From UBA4802 sp964509195 (GTDB taxonomy: Bacteria > Spirochaetota > UBA4802 > UB4802), in assembly GCA_964509195.1 (NCBI GenBank), contig CAZDWJ010000005.1, positions 114,379 to 178,378 of the forward strand: a stretch of DNA of 64,000 bases. The letters are read 5' to 3'. The notes beneath the pieces are model-generated. The model was not told the DNA's origin. It ran no database searches and saw only the letters and a program-made list of their open reading frames with translations. The translations under genes and the position numbers were made by a program. Position 1 is the stretch's first letter; every line of letters starts with the position of its first letter. Below are positions 52,311 through 62,294 of the stretch, piece by piece.

Positions 52311-54293
52311 TTGTCATTGCCACAATACATACGGCACAGTAAAGTTTTCTTTATTGTGCCTTTTTTTGTTTTTTTAATCTATTGCACCTTGATATTTCAT
52401 TACCAGAGTGTCAATGCTCAACAAAATTATCAGTACGAAACAACCATAGATATAACTGATACTGCCCCTGGATCCAGAGATATTTTTGATTCTATAGATA
52501 AAAATAAATTGATAGCAACAGCACTCCAAAAAAAATTAGCTAATTCTTCACAATGGTGGGCACTTCTTCATTACAAAAAAAACTTACTGGGTATTAAAAG
52601 CCTTGTTGATGATCCAAAATTTTTTCTGGCACCAGATGGCAAATACAATCCAGAAAGCGAACTTAATGCCACAATACGTTACCTGTACTCATATAATGAA
52701 AAAGAAAATCCCATTAATAGATTCATGGCACGCTACCAGTGGCTTAAAAAACAATTGAATGCAGTTAGTCCTTATGAAAATTACTGTAAAAAATATCAAG
52801 AGATAGTTTCATTTAAAGATACTATTATAGTAAAACTGGTATTCCCAACAGGATATATCAACAGCCCCGCATCCATGTTTGGTCATACGCTTTTAACGGT
52901 ACAGTCGCAATACAATCCAGGTTTATTATCTTCTGCTATTAATTATGCTGCAAACACCAATGAAACGTTTGGACCGCTTTTTGCATTCAGGGGAATTTTT
53001 GGATTTTATAAAGGCTACTTTTCAATTATGCCCTATTATATGAAAGTACAGGAGTACAGTGATCTTGAAAGCAGGGATATATGGGAATATACTTTAAACC
53101 TAAACCAGGATGAAGTTAGGTTCATGCTCTTTCATATATGGGAGCTTGATAATGTGTATTCGGATTACTACTTCTTTGATGAAAATTGTTCATTTAATCT
53201 TCTCTATCTCATGGAAGTTACCCGCCCTGATTCACATCTTACGGACAACTTCTTTTTCTGGGTTATACCAATTGATACTATACGAAAAGTTATTAGTGCC
53301 GGATTTGTTCAAGATGCATCATTCAGGGCTTCACGTACAACGATTATCACCAATATGGTATCACAACTCAATGCTGAACAACTCAAAGTTGTAAAATTAA
53401 TAGCAAACGGGAAAAAGGAAGTATTACCACACCTCAACAACGCATCATTTACTGAAATACAGAAAATTCAGATTCTTGATTGTGCCTCTGAATTGATTCA
53501 ATACCGGTATGCAAATAAGGAATACAGCCAGAAACAATATCAGGATCTATTTATTAATGTTTTGAAAATCAGAAGTTCTATTCCATACACATTAAATTAT
53601 ACCATCCCCCCCACCCCACAGCCAGAAACCGGACACTATTCAAGCCATGTACGATTGCAGGCGGGAATTTTTGAAGAAAACGCTTATACTGAACTGTCAT
53701 ACCGGCCAGCGTATCATGATCTATGTGATGATCCTTCAGGTTTTATCCCTGGTTCCCAGATTATATTTTGTGAAACTGCTATTCGTTACTATCCCGATGA
53801 TAAAAAAATACAGCTTCAAAGGCTTGAACTGATAAACATTGAATCACTTTCACCAATAAACCCATTGATAAAGCCATTAAGCTGGAAGGTTATTACCGGA
53901 TTTGATCGTATGCCATTTGAAAACAATATGCAAACACTGGTGTATCAGCTTAATACAGGAAGTGGATATACGATTGAAATGTGCAACTGGCTTCAAGTAT
54001 ATGGCATGATTGAACTTTCAGGATTAATTAATAATAATTTTATAAACAATGTTGAAATTGGAGCGGGCGTGTCTGCAGGGATTTTGCTTCATCCTTTTCA
54101 AAACATCCGCATCAAAAGCTCCATAATCAATACATACTATCTTTATGGTGAAGCCTTTAATTTCATAAACGCAAGAACCATAGTACAGTATAACCTCAAT
54201 CAGCGCTTCAGCATGCGCTTTGAAATGTCAAACTGGCACAATGAACACTGGTATAATCAATTTTCAGGTGCACTATCATTTTATTTCTGGTGA
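52311..54293 (+). CDS. Lnb-like DUF4105 protein fused to an outer-membrane beta-barrel
   Basis: The 660-residue protein starts with a TTG after GGGGA and has a signal/anchor segment (about 10-35). The N-terminal half has DUF4105/Lnb-type marks: NSPASMFGHTLLTV near 190, then FFDENCSFNLLYLME near 290. The His and Cys are the expected catalytic residues of the lipoprotein N-acyltransferase-like fold. The C-terminal 230 residues are beta-rich and end FYFW, the aromatic ending of an outer-membrane beta-barrel. It may modify lipoproteins or act as a cysteine hydrolase at the outer membrane; that is inference. It is followed by a lipoprotein-like hydrolase. Confidence 0.82.
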   Translation: MSLPQYIRHSKVFFIVPFFVFLIYCTLIFHYQSVNAQQNYQYETTIDITDTAPGSRDIFDSIDKNKLIATALQKKLANSSQWWALLHYKKNLLGIKSLVDDPKFFLAPDGKYNPESELNATIRYLYSYNEKENPINRFMARYQWLKKQLNAVSPYENYCKKYQEIVSFKDTIIVKLVFPTGYINSPASMFGHTLLTVQSQYNPGLLSSAINYAANTNETFGPLFAFRGIFGFYKGYFSIMPYYMKVQEYSDLESRDIWEYTLNLNQDEVRFMLFHIWELDNVYSDYYFFDENCSFNLLYLMEVTRPDSHLTDNFFFWVIPIDTIRKVISAGFVQDASFRASRTTIITNMVSQLNAEQLKVVKLIANGKKEVLPHLNNASFTEIQKIQILDCASELIQYRYANKEYSQKQYQDLFINVLKIRSSIPYTLNYTIPPTPQPETGHYSSHVRLQAGIFEENAYTELSYRPAYHDLCDDPSGFIPGSQIIFCETAIRYYPDDKKIQLQRLELINIESLSPINPLIKPLSWKVITGFDRMPFENNMQTLVYQLNTGSGYTIEMCNWLQVYGMIELSGLINNNFINNVEIGAGVSAGILLHPFQNIRIKSSIINTYYLYGEAFNFINARTIVQYNLNQRFSMRFEMSNWHNEHWYNQFSGALSFYFW

Positions 54294-55102
54294 TTAATAT
54301 TATGAGCTATCGCCATATTACATTTATACTATTATGCTGCATGTTACCATTGTCATGTCTTGATAGCATTATCTACCATCCTGATAAAAACTTCTATGTT
54401 ACGGGTGATTTGCCTTTCCCAAAAGAAGATGTGTATATAAAAATAAATAAAGCAGTTACTCTACATGGATGGTTTATTCGCTCTGAAAAAGCTGACTATA
54501 CCCTGTGCTATTTCCACGGCAATGCTAGTAATATTGCTGATAGAGTTGAGAAGATTCATTTGTTTCATAGCATCCCTCTTTCGGTATTTATTATTGATTA
54601 TCGCGGATACGGGAAAAGTACAGGTAAACCATCTGAGAGTGGCCTTTATGAAGATGCAAAAGCTTCATGGGATTATCTTATTTATACCCGTAAACTATCG
54701 CCCAATACCATAATTTTATATGGTGAATCATTAGGTTGTCCTATTGCACTGTATTTAGCAACTATAATCAATCCTGCCGGCATCATTATTGATTCAAGTT
54801 TCAAAGATGTTTCATCAATCGTGAAATTCCACAGTTCAGGATGTATGACTTTATTTTTTAGTGAACGATATCCGGCAATTGAGTATATACAAAAAATTTA
54901 TATTCCAATACTAATATTACATAGCAGATATGATGAGATATCACCTTTTTGGATGGGTCAGGAACTGTACAATACATGCCCCTCAAATAAAAAATATTTT
55001 GTTGAGCTTAAGGGTGGTCACAACAATAATTTCATTGTTGATTCTGTAGTATACCGCAACAGTATAAAAGAATTTATTTTGTCCCTAGCCCATAAGGAGT
55101 GA
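54290..55102 (+). CDS. Alpha/beta hydrolase lipoprotein (BEM46/ABHD13-like)
   Basis: The 270-residue protein has a lipobox near residue 23 (LPLSC), so it is probably a lipoprotein. The hydrolase domain has YFHGNASN, IIDYRGYGKS, the nucleophile GESLGC and the terminal GGHNNNF histidine. It starts GTG at 54290, overlapping the previous stop as GTGA; an ATG at 54302 is the alternative. The linkage with the Lnb-like protein suggests a lipid or acyl-related role. Confidence 0.84.
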   Translation: MINIMSYRHITFILLCCMLPLSCLDSIIYHPDKNFYVTGDLPFPKEDVYIKINKAVTLHGWFIRSEKADYTLCYFHGNASNIADRVEKIHLFHSIPLSVFIIDYRGYGKSTGKPSESGLYEDAKASWDYLIYTRKLSPNTIILYGESLGCPIALYLATIINPAGIIIDSSFKDVSSIVKFHSSGCMTLFFSERYPAIEYIQKIYIPILILHSRYDEISPFWMGQELYNTCPSNKKYFVELKGGHNNNFIVDSVVYRNSIKEFILSLAHKE

Positions 55103-55109
55103 CAGAACT

Positions 55110-55664
55110 ATGAAAAAACGATACATACTATTACTATGCTTATGTATTCCATTATGCTTTTCCTGGGCACAGGATTGTGTAACAATTCCTTTCAATGCTT
55201 TGCGCATGCTTGCCGAAAGCCGCATTGACCCTTGCCCTATATGCCAGAAAAAACTTCAGAAGCAAGCATTGGCAATCATTACAAAAGAAGTATACCCTGG
55301 AAAAAAAATTATTTTTACCACACCATGCAATCTTATGAAAAATCAACAAACTAAAGATAACGAACTAATACTGATAACAGGTTATGACACAAAAGTTATT
55401 ATTAATGGCACAGAAACAAATCTGCCATATATTATTTTTAAATTTTACACACATGAAAACCATATTGTGGGAATTGACGAAAAGGATTACAGCTCAAAAG
55501 AAATTCAGAATATTTATAAAGTTTTATTGGACAGTAAGCCTGTTGAAGCGGAAGTTATTGCAATCGCTTATAAATACAGTGATTTTGCATCAGCGATGTA
55601 TATACCAGAACGCAATGCGCTAATTATTCATTGTAAGATTGTTCAATTGAAACAGATACAATAA
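55110..55664 (+). CDS. Small exported protein of unknown function with a CPIC motif
   Basis: The 184-residue protein has a signal peptide (ILLLCLCIPLCFSWAQ, about 5-20) and a mature N-terminus with a CxxC pair (DPCPICQKK, near 42). Three further cysteines are seen. The rest is mixed alpha/beta. I do not recognise a family. It begins 7 bases after the hydrolase stop and is probably the last gene of this envelope operon. It converges on glpC. Confidence 0.7.
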   Translation: MKKRYILLLCLCIPLCFSWAQDCVTIPFNALRMLAESRIDPCPICQKKLQKQALAIITKEVYPGKKIIFTTPCNLMKNQQTKDNELILITGYDTKVIINGTETNLPYIIFKFYTHENHIVGIDEKDYSSKEIQNIYKVLLDSKPVEAEVIAIAYKYSDFASAMYIPERNALIIHCKIVQLKQIQ

Positions 55665-55676
55665 ATACTACAATAT

Positions 55677-56873
55677 TTACTCTATTGCTTCCGCCAGCAG
55701 AGAAATGGGATGTACCACTTTATATTTAGTATTCATCTCAATCTGCCATTTACAGGTCTCACAGTCAGTTACTACAAAATCAGGTTGAGCTTCATCAATT
55801 ATTTTAAACAGCTCTTTACCTACAGCCTGAGAGATAGCATAATATTCATTTTTAAATCCATACGTACCGGATATGCCGCAACACTCTGAATGCAATATTT
55901 TTAAGTTTACTCCTGGTATTTTACGTAATAATTCAATGGTAAATGCGACATTGCCCATACGCTCCAGATGACAGGGGGAATGGTATGCAACAGTATAATG
56001 TAGTGTTTTTATTTTGGGAACATTGCCTTTTTCAAATTCTTCAAGCACGTATTGTGTAATATATGCTATATTATGTGCAATAGGACTATTATCAAGTTCA
56101 AGTAAATTAGGATATTCATGCTTTAAAGCCAGTGAACAACTTGAAGAAGCCGATACTATTTTTGCTTTTTCATCTGGCAATGCTTTTGATAACACCTTAA
56201 TATTATATCTGCCATGCTGCCTGGCTTTTTTTATATACCCGTTTGCAATTAATGGCACTCCACAACATTTTTCTTTAGTTATTATCACACCTTTGCCCAG
56301 TGCATTGAGCACCTTAACAACATCCTTGCCTAACTGCGGATAATTGTAATTAACATAACATCCATGGAAATACACTACCTTTTCAAGATACTTGTTCTGA
56401 TATTTGCGGGCTTCTTTAAACCACTTTCTAAATGTTATTGATGCATAGTTTGGAAATGTCCTTCCTTTTGGAATTTGAAACACAAGGTCAAGAAAAAATT
56501 TAACAATCCAAAGGTGAGTAAAAAAATTTACAATTGGCGAAAATATTGTCCCAAAATTTCCCAGCAAATCGGTACGGCTGAGTAAAAAATCGCGTATTCT
56601 GAATTCCTTTTTTGAATATCTCCACTTTGCACTCTGTATAATATCGGCAATTTTCACATCGGAAGGGCATGCTATTTCACAGCGCTTGCAGTTGGAACAA
56701 TATTTTAGCGAAATATCAAGAAGTTGTGGATTCTTTATACGCAAGCGCTCAGTATCAGGCCCTGATTGCTTAGGCCCAGGATAAAGATGTGTAACGCGTG
56801 CAACCGGGCAATAAATGGTACATACGGTACACTTTATGCAATGGTCAAAACTAATGTTTTCTAACTTTATCAT
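55677..56873 (-). CDS. glpC: Anaerobic glycerol-3-phosphate dehydrogenase subunit C
   Basis: GlpC is the membrane-associated iron-sulfur subunit that passes electrons from GlpA to quinone. The 398-residue protein has two ferredoxin-like clusters, CIKCTVCTIYCP (16-27) and CSNCKRCEIACP (about 58-69). Two CCG-type cysteine-rich domains follow (EKCCGVPL and SECCGISGTYG). Length matches the family. It is the last gene of glpABC, 4 bases after glpB. Confidence 0.95.
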   Translation of the reverse strand: MIKLENISFDHCIKCTVCTIYCPVARVTHLYPGPKQSGPDTERLRIKNPQLLDISLKYCSNCKRCEIACPSDVKIADIIQSAKWRYSKKEFRIRDFLLSRTDLLGNFGTIFSPIVNFFTHLWIVKFFLDLVFQIPKGRTFPNYASITFRKWFKEARKYQNKYLEKVVYFHGCYVNYNYPQLGKDVVKVLNALGKGVIITKEKCCGVPLIANGYIKKARQHGRYNIKVLSKALPDEKAKIVSASSSCSLALKHEYPNLLELDNSPIAHNIAYITQYVLEEFEKGNVPKIKTLHYTVAYHSPCHLERMGNVAFTIELLRKIPGVNLKILHSECCGISGTYGFKNEYYAISQAVGKELFKIIDEAQPDFVVTDCETCKWQIEMNTKYKVVHPISLLAEAIE

Positions 56874-56877
56874 GGTG

Positions 56878-58173
56878 CTATCTCATAAGCTTATATAAAT
56901 GTATAATCTGATTTGCAGCCTTGTATGCGGTGCTTATCGCCACGCCACTCCCACAACCCTCGCGTATTGGATTGTAATGTGCAAGTATTGCCCCACTGCA
57001 ATAAACATTCTGGATAATGTTGTTGTTGCTGTCATATGGCCGTAAGTTTTCATCCGTGACAACACCATATTCAAGGAATGGATGTGAATTGCCGTAAAAG
57101 AAAAGCGGGCTATACCACTTATTGCGTTCTGGCTCAAAATGCAGTTTGAGTTTAAACACAGGTTCATACATATTATTGAATTCACTTACCATCCCACCGC
57201 TAAAAAAGCTACCTGTTGATAAAATATAAAATTTTGCCTCAAGCGGATTTTCCGGATGATTTTCAGTATAAACAGCCTGCACCACATCTTCCCTGATATC
57301 GGCGCGTATAACCTTATCACCAGCAATAAATACACCACCTAACTGGGCAAACCGCGATTTTAATGCATTGTCAATACGCAACCCTAAAATTGATGGAGGG
57401 AGCGTGGGCACTTCGTATATAAGCAGGCGAGTGCGGCTTTGCATCATATTATGTATCTGATTAAAGTTATAAATTCCCATGAACGCAGGTATTACAACAA
57501 AATCAGCTCCTTCAGCAGTTATCCGTATTGTATCAGCAATGCGGTATACGTTTTCTTCATTTTCAAATATGCGGGCAATATCAACAGACCTGAATTCATG
57601 AGGATGTTTCACCACATCATTAAGCAGTGGCATTTCAATACTTTTAGCCACGATTTCACAATTTGCAAACAATGCATGCTTTGAGAGCTGTGATGCCGCC
57701 AGTTGAGGATGAAAATCCCTGTAGCCTTCAAAATTAACAATGACTATCTTTTTCATGCGTTTAAATCTGTTATACACATCCTCATTAAAGACACTGCGCT
57801 GTGAAAAGTACGTTGGCTTGAGTGTTCCTAACGCCGTAACATGGAAATGATTGAGGTTTTCATTATCAAAAAGATATACATTTTGTGTTTCACATTGCTG
57901 TTTAAAAAATTGCAATGCCTCTACAACTAATGGCTTCCCACATTTTGTGTACGGATGCTTTGCGATAGTTCCTGTTAAAGCATCAAGCGCTTCAAAAGGT
58001 TTATACACCACCTTGTTGTTCATATAACCCAGCACATCAATAGAACCTGACGAAAAATGCAATGCACTCATACCCGATGATACAATCGCAGTATGCAACC
58101 CTTCCTGTGCACACCGAATACCTGCAGTTAACCCTGAAATCCCGCCACCAATGATTATACAATCAAATTTCAT
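56878..58173 (-). CDS. glpB: Anaerobic glycerol-3-phosphate dehydrogenase subunit B
   Basis: GlpB is the flavoprotein subunit whose FAD-binding fold starts at the N-terminus: MKFDCIIIGGGISGLTAGIR (1-20). The 431-residue protein ends with GSGVAISTAYKAA, the last FAD contact. It has no membrane helices. Its ATG overlaps the glpA stop as ATGA, tying it to that subunit, and glpC follows closely. The set of three subunits indicates use of glycerol-3-phosphate with a quinone-linked acceptor under low oxygen. Confidence 0.93.
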   Translation of the reverse strand: MKFDCIIIGGGISGLTAGIRCAQEGLHTAIVSSGMSALHFSSGSIDVLGYMNNKVVYKPFEALDALTGTIAKHPYTKCGKPLVVEALQFFKQQCETQNVYLFDNENLNHFHVTALGTLKPTYFSQRSVFNEDVYNRFKRMKKIVIVNFEGYRDFHPQLAASQLSKHALFANCEIVAKSIEMPLLNDVVKHPHEFRSVDIARIFENEENVYRIADTIRITAEGADFVVIPAFMGIYNFNQIHNMMQSRTRLLIYEVPTLPPSILGLRIDNALKSRFAQLGGVFIAGDKVIRADIREDVVQAVYTENHPENPLEAKFYILSTGSFFSGGMVSEFNNMYEPVFKLKLHFEPERNKWYSPLFFYGNSHPFLEYGVVTDENLRPYDSNNNIIQNVYCSGAILAHYNPIREGCGSGVAISTAYKAANQIIHLYKLMR

Positions 58174-59795
58174 TGTTCTTCTTCCTCAACAAGTCCAAGG
58201 CCAAATAATCCCTGGTAAAGCCAGTACGTGAATTCAAATTCTCTCAAGCCATCACCCCACAAAACAGGCTTCATGCCTTTGAAGCGTTCTTCAAGAAAAT
58301 CTTTTAAAAGTTTGGTAGATGTGTCCGGTGTATAATCACTAAATTCAGTAAAAAGCCCGGCGGCGCGGTATGCACACAATTCTCCCTGGCAGGGACCCAT
58401 ACCAATTCTTGTTCTTCGGCGCAAATCTACTAAGTCTTTCACTTTAAGATTTTTAATGGCATACTCAACTTCTCCTAATGTGACCATCTCACATTCACAG
58501 ATGAGACCATAGTTACGTTTTTGCAAACTCAGGATGTTGTGAACACGCTCACCATGGCGATAATGTGTAGAACCAACTACTGAATTAGGAATGCCTGAAA
58601 AATATTTTATTTTTTTAGTATATCCAACTCTTCTCTCTGAGCCGGGTAATGGTGTCTTATGTGTTGCACATCGTTTCTTGTTTCCTATTTTTTTTGCTAC
58701 AAGGTCAGTTGTCATCTCTGCCATAAGGCGGTACGTCATTAATTTTCCACCAGCTATTGTAATCAAACCCTGTAGGTTATCTCGCTCTTTATGGTCAACG
58801 AGAACAACACCGCGACTTATTTCTCTCCCATCCATTTCCCCAGAAACTGCAACTAAAGGTCTCACACCACAATATGCTCTCAACACACGTGTTTTTGAAA
58901 CATTAGGGATCAATTTTTCGCCGTCGGCAAGCAATACTGCAATCTCATCATCATCAACAACTAACTCATCAATTTTGTCATAAGGGATCTTTTTTGAAGT
59001 AGTACCTATTAATGACACAGTATCCCCGGGAACTATAATATCACCATCAGAAGGCACACGACATCGATTAACTACAACATTATTTATTCGATAGTCAATA
59101 ATAACCATAGAACCTTTTGATGGAAACATCTTAAGTTCTATGCCTGCAGTTTTGCATATATGCTGTCCCCAAACGCCAGAAGCGTTAACAATTACTGGTG
59201 CATAGACCTCAAAGAATTCTTTAGCAACTTTATCATAACACTGTACACCAACAACCTGATTTTGCTTAAGCATTATGCGTTCGACTTCGCTGTGCGTAAA
59301 AATGAGCGCTCCACGCTCTACCGAATCTAATATATTAGCAGACGCAAGCCGGAAGGGGTCGATAGTACCATCAGGCACCAGGATAGCTGATAATATATTT
59401 GGGTTAAGGTTTGGTTCTATTTCCAGGGCTTTCTTAACACTTATTTCTTTTGCATCAATACCTGCAAATTTGCATGATTCAAGCAATCTGTTGTGATAGG
59501 TTGGATCATCCTCCGGTAGGGTTACAAACAATCCTCCCGTTGGCTCAATGCAATGCCAGGCAATTTTTTTTAAGATTCGGTTTTCTTTTATACACTCAGT
59601 AGCCGACTCAAGGTCCTTAACTGCATATCGTGCTCCTGAATGAAGAAGGCCATGGTTACGCCCGGTAGTTCCTGAAGCAATATCATTTTTTTCGATTAAA
59701 ACAGCCTTTATGCCGCGTAGAGTACAATCACGCAATACCCCGCAACCTGTTGCTCCTCCTCCAATGACAATTACTTCGGTTTCTAATGTCTTCAC
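58170..59795 (-). CDS. glpA: Anaerobic glycerol-3-phosphate dehydrogenase subunit A
   Basis: GlpA oxidises glycerol-3-phosphate to dihydroxyacetone phosphate. I place the start at the GTG at 59795 (AGGAAA seven bases upstream), which gives 541 residues beginning KTLETEVIVIGGGATGCGVLRD, the normal FAD start. The upstream extension to 59903 has no family similarity. Motifs include GTTGRNHGLLHSGARYA, IAGGKLMTYRLMAEM and, near 430-480, a BFD-like [2Fe-2S] region (CECEMVT, then GMGPCQGELC). A TetR-type gene lies upstream on the same strand. Confidence 0.94.
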   Translation of the reverse strand: MKTLETEVIVIGGGATGCGVLRDCTLRGIKAVLIEKNDIASGTTGRNHGLLHSGARYAVKDLESATECIKENRILKKIAWHCIEPTGGLFVTLPEDDPTYHNRLLESCKFAGIDAKEISVKKALEIEPNLNPNILSAILVPDGTIDPFRLASANILDSVERGALIFTHSEVERIMLKQNQVVGVQCYDKVAKEFFEVYAPVIVNASGVWGQHICKTAGIELKMFPSKGSMVIIDYRINNVVVNRCRVPSDGDIIVPGDTVSLIGTTSKKIPYDKIDELVVDDDEIAVLLADGEKLIPNVSKTRVLRAYCGVRPLVAVSGEMDGREISRGVVLVDHKERDNLQGLITIAGGKLMTYRLMAEMTTDLVAKKIGNKKRCATHKTPLPGSERRVGYTKKIKYFSGIPNSVVGSTHYRHGERVHNILSLQKRNYGLICECEMVTLGEVEYAIKNLKVKDLVDLRRRTRIGMGPCQGELCAYRAAGLFTEFSDYTPDTSTKLLKDFLEERFKGMKPVLWGDGLREFEFTYWLYQGLFGLGLVEEEEQ

Positions 59796-59967
59796 AGCAT
59801 TTCCTTTTACTAGTTCACTTGTGAGCACATAAAATATAAAAAACTGCTTTTTCATTGCTAATTTTAAAATGAAAGCAGCTTCTATATGCCCACAATAATA
59901 CACCTTATGATATATTAATTATTGCTCAAATTGCAGGTAAATCATAAAATTTTAAAAAAGATATTCA

Positions 59968-60603
59968 TTATTCCTGATCATGCTGTTTACCGTATTGATT
60001 TATAATTTCAGGTTTAAACATGCCTTTTATAAAAACACTCATATACTTGTTAGTGAGATTTTCTATTTCATATTCATTCATTTGAGGAACTTCTAAAATT
60101 GATTGGTATACAATCATCAAAATACCACCAATCAATATGCTTGTTGTAACTTGCAGATCAATATCCTCTTGAAGTATTCCTAAACGCTTGGCCAGGCGTA
60201 AATCATATAATATATGTTTTCGTAAATTTTTTTCAAATTCACCAATAAGTTTCTGAATATGTGGATTAAAACCAAATCCCGTTTTTAGTATTATGGAAGT
60301 TAATAGCCTATCATCATTTAAGAATTGTATGGTGCGTTTTATCCTGTGTCGAAAATAGGAAATTGGATCCATTGTTTTTATTTCCTGGTTGCTTATACTG
60401 ACAGCTTGTTTCCATTCTTCCAGAGAACGTATTAAAAGAGATAAAAATAAATCTTCTTTATTACGGAAATATTCATATATAGTTCCTTTGCCTATATGAG
60501 CAACTTTGATTACATCTTCAACATACGCTTCATAATATCCTTTTTCAGCAAAGACTTGCTTAGCACAATCAAGAATATGTTGCCTGCGCAATTCTGCTTT
60601 CAT
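59968..60603 (-). CDS. TetR/AcrR family transcriptional regulator
   Basis: The 211-residue protein has the N-terminal TetR helix-turn-helix: ILDCAKQVFAEKGYYEAYVEDVIKVAHIGKGTIYEYFRNKEDLF (about 10-53). The C-terminal ligand domain is all helical, of unknown ligand. It lies 172 bases upstream of glpA in the same direction and might regulate the glp operon, though GlpR (DeoR type) is the usual regulator. Confidence 0.92.
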   Translation of the reverse strand: MKAELRRQHILDCAKQVFAEKGYYEAYVEDVIKVAHIGKGTIYEYFRNKEDLFLSLLIRSLEEWKQAVSISNQEIKTMDPISYFRHRIKRTIQFLNDDRLLTSIILKTGFGFNPHIQKLIGEFEKNLRKHILYDLRLAKRLGILQEDIDLQVTTSILIGGILMIVYQSILEVPQMNEYEIENLTNKYMSVFIKGMFKPEIINQYGKQHDQE

Positions 60604-60735
60604 TGCAACCCCTATTTTGTATATTTTTACTTTTCTTTATAATTTAAATAACAATTTGCAATGTTTATTATTTGGTCAACAACTTTTAAAATTATAGATT
60701 TATTAACAATCTATCATTAGTAGGTAAAAACCTAA

Positions 60736-61803
60736 CTACAACCCTATCTGTTTTAATGCTTCTTTCAAATCATCAAGTGCAAATGGCTTCTGCAAAAATA
60801 TTAATGGCTTGATATTTTTATACAATTCTTTATAGGCATCATCAGGGTATCCTGAAATAAAAATAACTTTCAATTGTGGTAGTATGGATTTTAATTTTTT
60901 ATAGAGTTCAATACCATTCATGTGGGGCATCACTATATCAGTTATCAAAATATTGACATTATTTTTGAAATTATCAATTGAATTAAGTGTTTCAACTGGA
61001 TCGCTAAACGCAATAACATCCTGGTCAAGCAAGGAAAGCATTTTATTTAGCATTTCTAAAATCATCATATTATCCTCAACTACAAGAATTTTATTTTTTG
61101 GAAGTATAATTTCATTTTCTTTTATACTTTCTTTCAACCCCATCTCTGGTACTTTTTCAATATATTTTGGAAAATAAATATTAACAACTGTTCCCTTACC
61201 TGGTTCACTGTATACATTGATATAACCGCCAAACTGTTTCACTATACCATATACTATTGAGAGTCCAAGACCTGTTCCTTTGCCCACTTCCTTTGTTGTA
61301 AAGAAAGGTTCAAATATTCTTTCTATTGTTTCCTTATCCATTCCACTACCATTATCTATAAACTGAATCATAGCAAAGTCACCAGGTTCGCATCCTGGAT
61401 GTATTGCACAAAATGCTTCATCTAGATACTTATTCATAGTCACAATTTTAATGTATCCCACATCTTTTATGGCATCCCTTGAGTTTGAAACTAAATTGGT
61501 GAGAATCTGGACAAATGTTGCTGTATCAATCCATATATCGCATACATCGTCAGCTAAATCCAGCGTCAATGTTATATTTTCACCAACCATTGCGGATAAC
61601 ATTTTTTCATTACTCTTAATAACATAATTTGGATTTACTCGAATAGGATTATCTTTTTGCTGCCGTGAGAATGTTAAAAGCTGCCGTACAATTTCAGCAC
61701 TTCGTTTTGTTGCATGTAATATCTCTTCTAAATCGGGATATACAGGATGGTCTTTGTCTATCTTAATTTTTATTAATTCCGCATAGCCGGAAATAATACT
61801 CAA
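60736..61803 (-). CDS. Hybrid sensor kinase, C-terminal part (HisKA end, HATPase, receiver), frame-split
   Basis: This 355-codon frame begins just after the phosphorylated-histidine box. It contains the rest of the dimerisation helices, the ATP-binding domain (NLVSNSRDA, DNGSGMD, FEPFFTTKEVGKGTGLGLS) and a C-terminal receiver domain (ILVVEDN, phosphoacceptor in LITDIVMP, FLQKPF). It overlaps the next fragment by 4 bases. The sequence continues the H-box LVGGIAHDF of that fragment once two T are removed from the T-run at 61813-61818. It is almost certainly part of one 60736-63588 gene rather than an independent protein, since without the H-box it could not autophosphorylate. Confidence 0.85.
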   Translation of the reverse strand: MSIISGYAELIKIKIDKDHPVYPDLEEILHATKRSAEIVRQLLTFSRQQKDNPIRVNPNYVIKSNEKMLSAMVGENITLTLDLADDVCDIWIDTATFVQILTNLVSNSRDAIKDVGYIKIVTMNKYLDEAFCAIHPGCEPGDFAMIQFIDNGSGMDKETIERIFEPFFTTKEVGKGTGLGLSIVYGIVKQFGGYINVYSEPGKGTVVNIYFPKYIEKVPEMGLKESIKENEIILPKNKILVVEDNMMILEMLNKMLSLLDQDVIAFSDPVETLNSIDNFKNNVNILITDIVMPHMNGIELYKKLKSILPQLKVIFISGYPDDAYKELYKNIKPLIFLQKPFALDDLKEALKQIGL

Positions 61804-62294
61804 TATATTATTAAAAAATCATGGGCGATACCACCAACCAGTCTTCCAATTGCCTCTAACTTCTGTGCTTGACGTAACTGTTCCTGTAATTTTTCCTTTT
61901 GTTGTTCAGCTTCAATTTGATATGTCAAATCCTCAACTATTGCCAATCCACCCACAATAGTATTTTCTACTAAAAGTGGGGAAAACAGTGCACGTACAGG
62001 TGTTGTTTTATCAGCTGTTACTGATTTATACCAACCCTTATATTCTGATTGCTTTCCCTGTAAACACTTGCTGACAGCTTCTACAACCTGTTTGTCGGGC
62101 AAATTAAGAGTATTCAGACCAATTAAAGCCTCATGTGTTGATCCAATTATTTTTACAAAATTATCATTACAGGCAGTTATCACTCCCAGATCATTAAATG
62201 CATATATACCCATTGGAGCATTTTTAAAAATAAGCCTGAATAATTCCTCACTTTTCTTTAATGCCTCTTCTGCCCTTTTTTTTTGCTGATACAT
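61800..62294 (-). CDS. Hybrid sensor kinase, middle part (PAS and H-box), frame-split
   Basis: This 164-codon frame holds a PAS domain (about 15-135: ELFRLIFKNAPMGIYAFNDLG, VGGLAIVEDLT), a coiled linker and the HisKA H-box LEAIGRLVGGIAHDF, where His is the phosphorylation site. It then ends in LIIY and a stop. The expected continuation HDFNNILSIISGYAE is found in the next frame. On its N-side, the frame should join the PAS protein ending at 62248: the shared RAEEAL helix appears after a run of nine T (plus strand, 62276-62284), where eight would join the frames. Confidence 0.82.
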   Translation of the reverse strand: MYQQKKRAEEALKKSEELFRLIFKNAPMGIYAFNDLGVITACNDNFVKIIGSTHEALIGLNTLNLPDKQVVEAVSKCLQGKQSEYKGWYKSVTADKTTPVRALFSPLLVENTIVGGLAIVEDLTYQIEAEQQKEKLQEQLRQAQKLEAIGRLVGGIAHDFLIIY

